The notes beneath the pieces are model-generated. The model was not told where the DNA came from and did no database searches. It was given only the letters and a program-made list of their open reading frames with translations. The position numbers were made by a program, and so were the translations under genes. From the NCBI RefSeq assembly GCF_900112375.1, contig NZ_FOLS01000016.1, positions 62,001 through 126,000 of the forward strand: a DNA stretch of 64,000 nt. Reading direction: 5' to 3'. The DNA comes from Pseudomonas citronellolis (lineage in GTDB: Bacteria > Pseudomonadota > Gammaproteobacteria > Pseudomonadales > Pseudomonadaceae). Below, piece after piece: positions 1 through 7,674 of this stretch (its first letter is position 1; every line of letters starts with the position of its first letter).

Positions 1-1
1 G

Positions 2-304
2 CCGGGCTGCTCGCTGTGCATGGGCAACCAGGCGCGCGTACAGACCGGTTCCACCGTGGTCTCCACCTCCACCCGTAACTTCCCGAACCGCCTGGGCGAT
101 TCCACCGACGTGTTCCTGGCGTCGGCGGAGCTGGCCGCTGTGGCTTCGATCATCGGCAAGCTGCCGACCGTCGAGGAGTACATGGCCTACGCGAAGGATA
201 TCGACAGCATGTCTGCCGATATCTACCGCTACCTGAGCTTCGACCAGATCGCCGAGTTCAAGGAAGCTGCTGCGAACGCCAAGATTCCGGTCGTTCAAGC
301 CTAA
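2..304 (+). CDS. acnB: Aconitate hydratase B, C-terminal end (5' truncated)
   Basis: This is the last 100 codons of AcnB, the TCA-cycle enzyme that interconverts citrate and isocitrate (and can process 2-methylisocitrate) in the cytoplasm. The frame is open from base 2. It begins with PGCSLCMGNQ, which carries two of the cysteines that ligate the 4Fe-4S cluster, and continues with FPNRLGDSTDVFLASAELAA, both hallmarks of the AcnB family. Family members are about 865 residues, so roughly 770 residues lie outside the window. Two hairpins follow the stop codon and probably terminate transcription. Identification is firm. Confidence 0.95.
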   Translation, partial: PGCSLCMGNQARVQTGSTVVSTSTRNFPNRLGDSTDVFLASAELAAVASIIGKLPTVEEYMAYAKDIDSMSADIYRYLSFDQIAEFKEAAANAKIPVVQA

Positions 305-320
305 GCCTTTTGGCGTGAGG

Positions 321-388
321 AAAGCCCTGCCGGTGTGGTGGGGCTTTGAAGAGAATGCCGTTTCTTCCCTTGGGAGAAACGGCATTTT
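321..388 (+). terminator. Double hairpin terminator after acnB
   Basis: Two inverted repeats follow the acnB stop. AAAGCCC (321-327) pairs with GGGCTTT (341-347). AATGCCGTTTCT (354-365) pairs perfectly with AGAAACGGCATT (375-386) and is followed by TT. The second has the form of an intrinsic terminator with a short T tract. Confidence 0.7.
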
Positions 389-459
389 CATTTGGGATGG
401 GGGTATGGATTTGCTTGCTTGCGAGGGCTTGGTCCCTCGCACCCAACCTCCCCCCCCCC

Positions 460-1015
460 GTCATTCCCGCGAACGCGGGAACCCAGAGACTTTTGCGTTG
501 GGCTCGGTGTAACGCGCCGCACCGAGTCTGCGGAGATTTTTTGTTTCGCCCCCTCGGGCGAGTCCCTTTTGTCAAACGCCACAAAAGGAACCAAAAAGGC
601 TTGCCCCGCATACGGGCCCGACAGAGTCGGGCTACCCTCGCGAATTCCCCCGCCACGGAGGCCCGCCCCGAGGGTACGTCCCTGTAGCCCATCGGGGCTC
701 TCGCGACATCCATGTCGCATGACCTCCTGAGCGCCGGTTTCGCTCGGCCTTCTGAAGGGGCACTCCGGTGCGCTCGGATATTTCTCTGGAAATCCCAAGA
801 GCAAACGCGCTTTTGCTTTTGCTTTTGCTTTTGCTTTTGCTTTTCGTAGGAGCGAGCTTGCTCGCGAACCGCCCGTCACTGGATTCCCGCATTCGCGGGA
901 ATGACGGGGTGGGGCTAGGCGTTCCAGGATGACTCCAAACTCCCCACCCACTCCGAACAGCCCCCTCTCCCGCTTGCGGGAGAGGGTTGGGGAGAGGGCG
1001 CTCTTAACCCCAACA
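460..1015. repeat. Composite dispersed repeat, copy 1 (non-coding)
   Basis: No convincing gene lies between acnB and the CWC gene; the open frames on both strands are repeat translations. The stretch is a mosaic. It starts with a palindrome around CGCGAACGCGGGAA (about 467-481), followed from about 508 by a block of some 500 bases that recurs at about 26952-27452. The block includes CCCCTCGGGCGAGTCCC, then five TTTTGC units, a REP palindrome (AGCGAGCTTGCTCGCGAA), another CGCATTCGCGGGAATGACG palindrome, and a CTCTCCCGCTTGCGGGAGAG hairpin near 964. The two copies are clearly homologous over their whole length, with scattered substitutions. Confidence 0.75.
811..840. repeat. TTTTGC hexanucleotide array, five copies
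   Basis: Five perfect TTTTGC units run head to tail and end in TTTTCG, directly before a REP palindrome. The homologous block near 27271 has only three units, so the array differs in copy number between the two copies of the composite repeat. Confidence 0.9.
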
Positions 1016-1122
1016 CCTCCACCCCCAGCAAACCCCATTCACACCCCCCAAGCATCCGATTCCCCTTGCACCCCAGCGCCACCCGCTGCACCCTGTGCTC
1101 CAGCAAAGCACCGACCCGCACC

Positions 1123-1338
1123 ATGACCGACACCCCCGATCCCACCCGTTGCCCCCTCTGCGGCCAGCGCAACAGCTGCAGCCAGGCCGACCCGGACGCC
1201 GACGGGACGCTCTGCTGGTGCTTCCAGACGCGCATCGACCCCGCCGCCCTGGCCCGCGTCCCGCCACAGCTGCTCGACCGCGCCTGCCTGTGCCCGCGCT
1301 GTGCGCAGAGCCTGCCGCCCGACGACGAACCCGCCTGA
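1123..1338 (+). CDS. Small cysteine-rich CWC-type protein
   Basis: A 71-residue protein with eight cysteines, several in pairs: CPLCGQRNSC near the N-terminus, LCWCF in the middle and CLCPRC near the C-terminus. The CPLCG...NxC...CWC order matches the cysteine-rich CWC family (Pfam PF14375), whose function is not established; metal binding is likely. I place the start at the ATG at 1123 (MTDTPDP), because the upstream extension to 1066 reads into repeat-like DNA. Its TGA overlaps the ATG of the pseudouridine synthase by one base, so the two are probably translationally coupled. Confidence 0.75.
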   Translation: MTDTPDPTRCPLCGQRNSCSQADPDADGTLCWCFQTRIDPAALARVPPQLLDRACLCPRCAQSLPPDDEPA

Positions 1339-2033
1339 TGCGCCTGGACCGCTTCCTCACCAACCTGCCCCGCTTCAGCCGCCAGGACGCTCGCCTGCTG
1401 CTGGCCGCCGGGCGCCTGAAGGTGGATGGCGTGGAGGTCCGCGACAGCCGCCACGAGGTGCGCGAATTCAGCCGCGTGGAGCTGGATGGCGAGGTGCTGC
1501 AGGCCGGCCGCCCGGCGCGCTACTTCATGCTGCACAAGCCCGCCGGTTGCGTCAGCGCCACCCGGGACCCGGAACACCGTACCGTGCTCGACCTGCTCGA
1601 CGAACCGGACAAGCACGAACTGCACATCGGCGGGCGGCTGGACTTCAACACCACCGGCCTGCTGCTGATCACCAACGACGGCCAGTGGTCACGGCGCATG
1701 ACCCTGCCCGGGCGCAAGCTGCCCAAGGTCTACTACGTGGAGACCGAGCAGCCGATCGAGGCCCACTACGCCGAAGTCTTCGCCCGCGGCCTGTACTTCC
1801 GCCACGAGGACCTCACCACCCTCCCCGCGCAGCTGGAGATCCTCGCCCCGCGGGCGGCGCGCCTGACCCTCCACGAAGGCCGCTACCACCAGGTCAAGCG
1901 CATGTTCGGGCACTTCCAGAACAAGGTCACCCGCCTGCACCGCGAACGCATGGGCGGCCTGGCCCTGGACCCGCAGCTGGCGCCGGGCCAGTACCGCGCC
2001 CTGAGCGCCGCCGAGCTGGCCGCGCTGGACTGA
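1338..2033 (+). CDS. rsuA: RsuA-family 16S rRNA pseudouridine synthase
   Basis: A 231-residue pseudouridine synthase of the RsuA/RluB/E/F group. Residues 1-60 form an S4-like RNA-binding domain (MRLDRFLTNLPRFSRQDARL). The catalytic motif GGRLDFNTTGLLLITNDG contains the expected Asp near residue 102. GRYHQVKRMF near the C-terminus is also characteristic. RsuA isomerises U516 of 16S rRNA in E. coli, and the length (231 aa) matches RsuA better than the longer RluB or RluF. The start is the ATG in TGATG, overlapping the CWC gene stop. The RsuA assignment within the family is likely but rests on size and motif only. Confidence 0.82.
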   Translation: MRLDRFLTNLPRFSRQDARLLLAAGRLKVDGVEVRDSRHEVREFSRVELDGEVLQAGRPARYFMLHKPAGCVSATRDPEHRTVLDLLDEPDKHELHIGGRLDFNTTGLLLITNDGQWSRRMTLPGRKLPKVYYVETEQPIEAHYAEVFARGLYFRHEDLTTLPAQLEILAPRAARLTLHEGRYHQVKRMFGHFQNKVTRLHRERMGGLALDPQLAPGQYRALSAAELAALD

Positions 2034-2116
2034 GGCCTGCCGTCCGGCATCGCGGATTGCAGGGGCGGCTCGGCCCCGACTAAGCTGCGAGGACGCCCGC
2101 GCCTCGAAGGAATACG

Positions 2117-3154
2117 ATGAAGATCCTGTCTTTCGTCCTGCTGCTGTTCAGCCTGGTCGTCCTCCCCGCCGAGGCCAACTCCGGCCACGCCTCGCCGCTC
2201 AACGACCTGCAGGCGGCGCTGAAGAAGCTCAAGCCCGGGCAGTTCCTCTGGTACCCGGAGATTTCCCCGCAGGGCCCGGTCACGGTGGTGGTCAGCCTCA
2301 CCGAACAGCGCGCCTACGTGTACCGCAACGGCATCGCCATCGGCGTGGCCACGGTCAGCACCGGCAAGCGCGGCAAGGAAACCCCCACCGGCGTGTTCAC
2401 CATCCTGCAGAAGAAGGTGGAGTACCACTCCGACCTGTACGACAGCGCGCCCATGCCCTACATGCAGCGCCTGACCTGGGACGGCATCGCCCTGCACGCC
2501 GGCAACCTGCCCGGCTACCCCGCCTCCCACGGCTGCATCCGCCTGCCCATGGCCTTCGCCAAGAAGCTCTACGAGGTCACCGGCTTCAGCAACACCACGG
2601 TGATCATCTCCGACGCCAAGAGCTCGCCGGTGGAGGTCTACCACCCCGGCCTGCTAGCCCCGCAGGTGAGCGAAGGCAAGGCCAGCGGCCCGGCCAGCCC
2701 GGCGGTGGAACCCTACTGGAGCGACCCGGGCGAAACCCTCGGGCCGATCGCGGTGCTGATCAGCCGCGCCGACCGCCGCGCCTACGTGTACCGCGGCGGC
2801 ACCCAGATCGGCAGCGCCCCGGTGGCCCTCGACAACCCCGGCGCGCGCACCGGCGTGGCGGCCTTCTCGCTGCTGGAGCGGCCCAGCCCCGAACAGCTGG
2901 CCAGCCCTAGCCCGAACCTGCGCTGGAGCGCGGTGCAGGTGAGCAACCCGCAGGCCGGCCTGACGCCCGCCGAACAGCTCGGCCAGTTCAGCATGGACGC
3001 GCACTTCCTGCACTCGCTGCTGCTGGCCATGGACGTCGGCAGCACCCTGGTCATCACCGACCTGCCGTCCAGCCGCGAGACGCGCAGCAACCCGGACTTC
3101 ACGGTGATCACCACCAACGACCGACAAGCGGTACCGGCATCGATCAAAAAATAG
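2117..3154 (+). CDS. Exported L,D-transpeptidase (YkuD) with a degenerate second half
   Basis: A 345-residue exported protein: residues 1-21 form a signal peptide (MKILSFVLLLFSLVVLPAEA). Residues about 50-175 form a YkuD L,D-transpeptidase domain with the catalytic HGCIRLP motif (His138, Cys140). Such enzymes make 3-3 peptidoglycan crosslinks or attach lipoproteins through their Cys. Residues about 210-320 look like a second, decayed YkuD-like half: it begins GPIAVLISRADRRAYVYRGG, parallel to GPVTVVVSLTEQRAYVYRNG in the first domain, but has no His/Cys motif. RBS AAGGA lies 7 bases before the ATG. The gene sits 80 bases upstream of a second, unrelated L,D-transpeptidase. Confidence 0.85.
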   Translation: MKILSFVLLLFSLVVLPAEANSGHASPLNDLQAALKKLKPGQFLWYPEISPQGPVTVVVSLTEQRAYVYRNGIAIGVATVSTGKRGKETPTGVFTILQKKVEYHSDLYDSAPMPYMQRLTWDGIALHAGNLPGYPASHGCIRLPMAFAKKLYEVTGFSNTTVIISDAKSSPVEVYHPGLLAPQVSEGKASGPASPAVEPYWSDPGETLGPIAVLISRADRRAYVYRGGTQIGSAPVALDNPGARTGVAAFSLLERPSPEQLASPSPNLRWSAVQVSNPQAGLTPAEQLGQFSMDAHFLHSLLLAMDVGSTLVITDLPSSRETRSNPDFTVITTNDRQAVPASIKK

Positions 3155-3234
3155 GCGAGAATCCCCCCAATTTCGCGCACTTGCATGCGCAATCGAAAAC
3201 AGACCTTAGGAAGTGACAAAGGGGGAACGGCGCC

Positions 3235-3975
3235 ATGCCGTCCATATCCACCGTCTGGGGGAAACTCCGGCCGCTGCTCGCCGTGGGCGCGCTCTACGCG
3301 CTCGGCAGCAGCCTCGCCCAAGCGGCGCTGCCCAGCGCCGAGGAACTCCACCGCCTGGCCCCGGCCACCAACCTGCAGGCCCTGCGCCTGGCGCTCAGCG
3401 CCTACCAGTGCGCCAACGCCGCGCAACTGGGCGGGCGCGACGAACTGCTGACCGTCATCGACTACTCCAAGGCCTCGCGCGACAAGCGCCTGTGGGTGTT
3501 CGACCTGCAGCGGCGCAAGCTGCTGTTCGAGGAGTGGGTGGCCCACGGCAAGAACAGCGGTGACGACCTCGCCACTTCGTTCTCCAACCGTCCCAACAGC
3601 TACCAGTCGTCCATCGGCCTGTACCAGACCGGCCAGACCTACCGCGGCAAGCACGGCCGCTCGCTGCGCCTGCTGGGCCTGGAACCGGGCTTCAACGACA
3701 ACAGCGAAGAACGCGCCATCGTCATGCACGCGGCAGCCTACGCCGATCCCAAGGTGGTCCCCGGCCTCGGCCGCCTGGGCCGCAGCCAGGGCTGCCCGGC
3801 GGTGCGCCCGCAGGTGGCGCAGAAGCTGATCGACACCCTGCAGAAAGGCAGCTACGTGTTCGCCTACTACCCGCAGCAGGAATGGCTGAGCAACTCGCAA
3901 TTCCTCGCCGGCGCCAGCTGCAGCGTGGCCAAGGCGCAGAACCTGGGGCGCGGCGCTACCCTGGCCAAGCGCTGA
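3235..3975 (+). CDS. Murein L,D-transpeptidase catalytic-domain protein (YkuD_2 type)
   Basis: A 246-residue protein with an N-terminal signal peptide (residues about 1-29, ending LAQA). The rest matches the YkuD_2 family (murein L,D-transpeptidase catalytic domain, Pfam PF13645): NSYQSSIGLYQTGQTYRGKH, VMHAAAYAD and the SQGCPAVRP motif with the presumed nucleophile Cys187. It would act in the periplasm on peptidoglycan. A GGGGGA ribosome-binding site precedes the ATG. Two L,D-transpeptidases of different subfamilies in tandem suggest a shared envelope role. The substrate cannot be told from sequence. Confidence 0.8.
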   Translation: MPSISTVWGKLRPLLAVGALYALGSSLAQAALPSAEELHRLAPATNLQALRLALSAYQCANAAQLGGRDELLTVIDYSKASRDKRLWVFDLQRRKLLFEEWVAHGKNSGDDLATSFSNRPNSYQSSIGLYQTGQTYRGKHGRSLRLLGLEPGFNDNSEERAIVMHAAAYADPKVVPGLGRLGRSQGCPAVRPQVAQKLIDTLQKGSYVFAYYPQQEWLSNSQFLAGASCSVAKAQNLGRGATLAKR

Positions 3976-4008
3976 GGCGGTTGGATCAGCGCCGAAACGC
4001 TCTTGGTA

Positions 4009-4332
4009 TCTTCGTAGGAGCGAGCTTGCTCGCGAACCGCATGGCACCGCGTTTGTTCGCGAGCAAGCTCGCTCCTACGAGAAGCTGTGCCCGCCCACGC
4101 CATTCCATGTAGGAGCGCGCCCTGCGCGCGATATCGCGGGCAGGGCCCGCTCCTACAGGTTGCCGGGAAACACGGTATTCCTCCCCCGTAGGAGCGGACC
4201 TTGTCCGCGATAGCCGGAGGTTCCGGCTCGGTTCGCGGATAAGATCCGCTCCTACGCTGCCCCACCTACGCCATTCCATGTAGGAGCGCGCCCTGCGCGC
4301 GAATCGCGGGCAGGGCCCGCTCCTACAGGGCC
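4009..4332. repeat. REP/BIME cluster
   Basis: The 417-base gap between convergent genes is filled by at least six palindromic units and no gene. Two AGCGAGCTTGCTCGCGAA units face each other (about 4014-4078). A GTAGGAGCGCGCCCTGCGCG unit follows and ends GGCAGGGCCCGCTCCTAC (4110-4157). Then come a GTAGGAGCGGACCTTGTCCG unit with its inverted partner (4187-4256) and another copy of the CGCGCCCTGCGCGCG type (4281-4327). All share the terminal GTAGGAGC. Their position between convergent genes is typical of Pseudomonas REP/BIME elements. Confidence 0.85.
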
Positions 4333-4392
4333 TCCGCCGGGAAAAACGAACGGGGGCCGAAGCCCCTGTTTTTTACCTGACGCGCATTGCGC

Positions 4393-5274
4393 TCACTGCG
4401 CCGTCGCGTCCTGGCTGCCCGGGTTGACGATCACCGTGGTGGTGATGCCCGCCGCCAGCAGCACGCCTTCCGGCACTTCGTCGATGTGGATGCGCACCGG
4501 CACGCGCTGGGCCAGGCGCACCCAGTTGAAGGTCGGGTTGACGTCGGCGACCAGTTCGCGGCTTTCCGGGTTGTCGCGGTCGTAGATGGCGCGGGCGATG
4601 CTTTCCACGTGGCCCTTCAGGCGCTGGCCGCTCATCAGCTGCAGCTCGGCCGGGTCGCCCACGGCGATGTGCGGCAGCTTGGTTTCCTCGAAGTAGCCGT
4701 AGACCCAGTAGGAGTTCTCGTCGACCAGCGCCATCTTCGCCTCGCCGGTGCGGGCGTAGTCGCCGCGGTGCACGTTGAGGTTGGTCACGTAGCCGTCCAC
4801 CGAGGCGCGCACCTGGGTGCGCTCCAGGTTCAGCTTGGCGGCGTCCAGCGCGGCCTGGGCCTGCTGGTAGTCGGCCTCGGCGGCGGCGGCGGTGTTGCTG
4901 GCGTCGTCCAGGCTCTCGCGGGACACCACTTCGTTGTCCATCGCGGCGCGGCGCTTGGCGTTGAGCTGGCGCATCTTCAGCGTGGCCAGGCGCGAGGCGA
5001 CCTGGGCCTCGGCCTGCTTCACGGCGATGCGGTAGTGGTCGGGGTCGATCTGCATCAGCAGGTCGCCCTTCTTCACCTGCTGGTTGTCGCGCACCGGCAC
5101 GTCGACCACCACGCCGGACACGTCCGGGGCGACGTTGATGATGTCGGCGCGCACGCGGCCGTCGCGGGTCCAGGGGGTGTCCATGTAGTTCACCCAGAGG
5201 GTGCGGCCGATGAACACGGCGATCACCAGGATGATCAGGGTCGCCAGCAGGCTGAAGACGGATTTCAAGGTCAT
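4393..5274 (-). CDS. HlyD-family periplasmic adaptor of an AaeA-like efflux pump
   Basis: A 293-residue membrane fusion protein. It has one N-terminal membrane anchor (residues about 7-28, SLLATLIILVIAVFIGRTLW), a biotinyl-lipoyl-like domain with PDVSGVVVDVPVRDNQQVKK, an alpha-helical hairpin (about 75-145) and a beta-barrel with TQVRASVDGYVTNLNVHRGD. Size and motifs match AaeA/EmrA-type adaptors, which link an inner-membrane pump to an outer-membrane channel. It is the last gene of a four-gene minus-strand cassette, 13 bases after the DUF1656 gene, with the FUSC transporter and outer membrane factor upstream. Exported substrates in the family are aromatic acids or drugs; the substrate here is unknown. 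Confidence 0.87.
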   Translation of the reverse strand: MTLKSVFSLLATLIILVIAVFIGRTLWVNYMDTPWTRDGRVRADIINVAPDVSGVVVDVPVRDNQQVKKGDLLMQIDPDHYRIAVKQAEAQVASRLATLKMRQLNAKRRAAMDNEVVSRESLDDASNTAAAAEADYQQAQAALDAAKLNLERTQVRASVDGYVTNLNVHRGDYARTGEAKMALVDENSYWVYGYFEETKLPHIAVGDPAELQLMSGQRLKGHVESIARAIYDRDNPESRELVADVNPTFNWVRLAQRVPVRIHIDEVPEGVLLAAGITTTVIVNPGSQDATAQ

Positions 5275-5287
5275 GGGAACTGGCTCG

Positions 5288-5503
5288 TTATCGGTAGACG
5301 GTCAGGGACAGGCCGCCGAACAGGCAGGCGAACAGGCACACGCGGAACAGCGCCGGGTGCCAGGTGAAGCGGTACAGGCCGATGGAGGCGAAGATGCGGT
5401 CGATGACCCAGCAGATCACCGCCGCGACCACGAAGAGCGCGGTGAGGGTCGGCATGTAGACGCCGTGGAAAGCGATTTCCCGCGGCAGGTCGTCAAGCGG
5501 CAT
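5288..5503 (-). CDS. DUF1656 small membrane protein (AaeX-like)
   Basis: A 71-residue protein with two predicted membrane helices (about residues 16-36 and 46-68). It starts MPLDDLPREIAFHGVYMPTL, the typical opening of DUF1656/AaeX proteins that always accompany HlyD and FUSC pump genes. The start at 5503 overlaps the end of the FUSC gene by 11 bases; an alternative ATG at 5527 would add eight residues (MPAKETPA). Translational coupling with the FUSC gene is likely. Its molecular role in the pump is not known. Confidence 0.85.
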   Translation of the reverse strand: MPLDDLPREIAFHGVYMPTLTALFVVAAVICWVIDRIFASIGLYRFTWHPALFRVCLFACLFGGLSLTVYR

Positions 5504-7673
5504 GGCTGGCGTTTCCTTGGCTGGCATCACGCAGCGGCGACTGCGGGTCGAGCAGCGTGGTGCGGATGAAGTGCAGGTAGCTGACCACCCGGCGCAGGGG
5601 CGAACTCTCGAAGTCCGGCGCGCACGGCTCCTCGGTGGCCTTGGTGGTGAGGATGGCATGTTCCACGGCGGCCAGGGCGCGCTCGCGGTTGGCCTCGCCC
5701 GGCTGCACGAACAGGCGGATCAGCGCGCGGCCCATGCTGCGGATGGCCTGGCGCCAGGGCATGGCCTCGGCGTAGCAGGGCTCGTCCGGCAGACGCGCCT
5801 GTTCGTTGCGCAGCTCGATGATGGCGTGGCCCACCTCCAGCACCAGGAACATCCAGCGCAGCAGGCCGCGCTGCACGTCCGGGCGCCGCGCGGCGACGCC
5901 GTAGGCCTGGTTCATCAGGTCGCGGGTGCGGCTCTCGAAGGTGGCCTCCAGGCCCGCGCTCTTGCCGCTGATGGCCTCGACCACGCGCATGCGCAGGTCC
6001 TTCTCCAGGCGCCGCCACAGCCAGGCGCTGGTGGGCGGCAGCAGCACCGCCACCACCAGCGCCGCGCAGCTCTGCGACAGCACCAGGGCGATGTACTCGT
6101 TGAGCATGCGCCCGGCGTCGTAGACGGTCATGTTGGCCGGGATGGCGCCGAAGCTGAAGAACACCAGCAGGCCCAGGCCGTAGCCGCCGTAGGCCGGCTT
6201 CACCGAGAGGAAGGCGCCCAGGGCGAACACCGGCGCCAGGGCCACGCACAGCAGCGGGAAGCCATCCAGGTGGGGGAACACGAAGAAGGTCTCGGCGAAG
6301 CCCAGGATGGCCGCGAAGAAGGTGCCCACGGCCATCTGCATGGCCAGCTTGGCGGGGTCCGGCACGGCCGAGACCAGCGCCGCCACGGCCGCGGCGTTAA
6401 GCACGAAGGTGCTGCCGCTGGGCCAGGCGGTCTCGATCCAGAACAGGCCGAACACCAGGATCATGAGGGTGGTGCGCGCCCCGGCGACCAGCGAGCCGAC
6501 CAGGTTGGCCTTGGGCGAGAAGCCGAACTTCCAGTTCTCCCGCTCGTGGTGGTGGTCGGCCAGGGAGGCGTGGGTCAGGGCGTAGTTGTGCAGGTCGGCC
6601 ACCAGGCGGTAGAGCAGCTCGGCGGCGGTGTTGAAGTCCAGGCGCTCGCCGACCTCCTCGACCTGTTCGCGCACCGCGGCGCGGGCCTCGCGGATGCGCT
6701 GCATCAGGCGCTGGCGGCGCATTTCCAGCTGCTCGGCCAGGGCCGCGGCGTCGCGGTCCAGCAGCGGCTTGCCCTTCCACGGCCCGAGCACTTCGCGCAG
6801 CTCGTCCAGGCACGGCTCCAGGGCTTCCAGCACGCGCTCGCCGCCCTGGCTGCGCAGGCGTTCGAGCAACTGGTGCAGGGCGTGGTAGCGGGTGGTCAGG
6901 ACCATGAACTCGTTGTTCAGGCGCGCCAGGCGGCCGCTGCGCAGGCGCATGTGCGGGTCTTCGAAGCGCGTCGCGCTGCGCAGCGCCTCCAGGCCCACGG
7001 CCTGGGACACGAAGTTGACGTTGGCCGCCTCGAAACGCTGGCGCTGGCCGCCGCCGAGGTTGTCGAGGACGAACCAGGCGAAGGCGCCGAAGCGCTGGTA
7101 CAGGGCGTTGCGCATGGCCGCGGCGGAAGTCTGCGGCAGCACCACGGCGCTGACCACGGTCGAGCAGAGGATGCCCAGGCTGATCTCCAGCACCCGCCAT
7201 ACCGCCGACATGAAGGCGGCTTCCGGGTGCAGGGTGGCCGGCAGGCCGATCAGCGTCGCGGTGTAGCCGGCCAGCACGCAGGCGTAGGAACGGAAGTCGC
7301 GGTAGCGCGCGGCGCCGGCGGTGCAGGCGCCGACCCACAGCGCCACCACCAGCAGGAACAGCACCCGCTCCTGGGCGAACACCGCGATCAGCGCCACCAT
7401 CACCGTCAGCCCGACCAGGGAGCCGAGGATGCGGTAGAAGCTCTTGGCGAACACCTGGCCGCTCTGCGGCTGCATCACGATGAACACGGTGATGGTCGCG
7501 GTGCTCGGCTGCGGCAGCTCCAGGCGCATGGCCAGCCACAGGGTGAGCATGGCGGCGGTCAGCACCTTGGCGACGTAGACCCAGGTCACGCCGTCGCTGC
7601 GCGCCCACTCGAAGAAGGCGCGGCGCACCTCCTCCAGCGGCGAGCGGGTTTGCAGAGCTTGGCTGCTGGCCAT
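5493..7673 (-). CDS. FUSC-family inner-membrane transporter (AaeB-like)
   Basis: A 726-residue protein with two sets of membrane helices: about residues 30-190 (TAAMLTLWLAMRLELPQPST, MVALIAVFAQERVLFLLVVA) and about 390-545. Each set is followed by a cytoplasmic helical region. This arrangement, and the length, match the fusaric-acid-resistance/AaeB family of aromatic-acid exporters. It begins one base after the outer-membrane-factor stop and overlaps DUF1656 downstream, so the four genes form one transcription unit. The divergent LysR gene is its probable regulator. The substrate is inferred only from family: aromatic carboxylates or fusaric acid-like compounds. Confidence 0.88.
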   Translation of the reverse strand: MASSQALQTRSPLEEVRRAFFEWARSDGVTWVYVAKVLTAAMLTLWLAMRLELPQPSTATITVFIVMQPQSGQVFAKSFYRILGSLVGLTVMVALIAVFAQERVLFLLVVALWVGACTAGAARYRDFRSYACVLAGYTATLIGLPATLHPEAAFMSAVWRVLEISLGILCSTVVSAVVLPQTSAAAMRNALYQRFGAFAWFVLDNLGGGQRQRFEAANVNFVSQAVGLEALRSATRFEDPHMRLRSGRLARLNNEFMVLTTRYHALHQLLERLRSQGGERVLEALEPCLDELREVLGPWKGKPLLDRDAAALAEQLEMRRQRLMQRIREARAAVREQVEEVGERLDFNTAAELLYRLVADLHNYALTHASLADHHHERENWKFGFSPKANLVGSLVAGARTTLMILVFGLFWIETAWPSGSTFVLNAAAVAALVSAVPDPAKLAMQMAVGTFFAAILGFAETFFVFPHLDGFPLLCVALAPVFALGAFLSVKPAYGGYGLGLLVFFSFGAIPANMTVYDAGRMLNEYIALVLSQSCAALVVAVLLPPTSAWLWRRLEKDLRMRVVEAISGKSAGLEATFESRTRDLMNQAYGVAARRPDVQRGLLRWMFLVLEVGHAIIELRNEQARLPDEPCYAEAMPWRQAIRSMGRALIRLFVQPGEANRERALAAVEHAILTTKATEEPCAPDFESSPLRRVVSYLHFIRTTLLDPQSPLRDASQGNASHAA

Positions 7674-7674
7674 C

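Noticed and set aside
315..1038. Several open frames on both strands after acnB
   Set aside because: They translate repeat DNA that recurs near 27 kb and at other palindromes; no ribosome-binding sites or family features.
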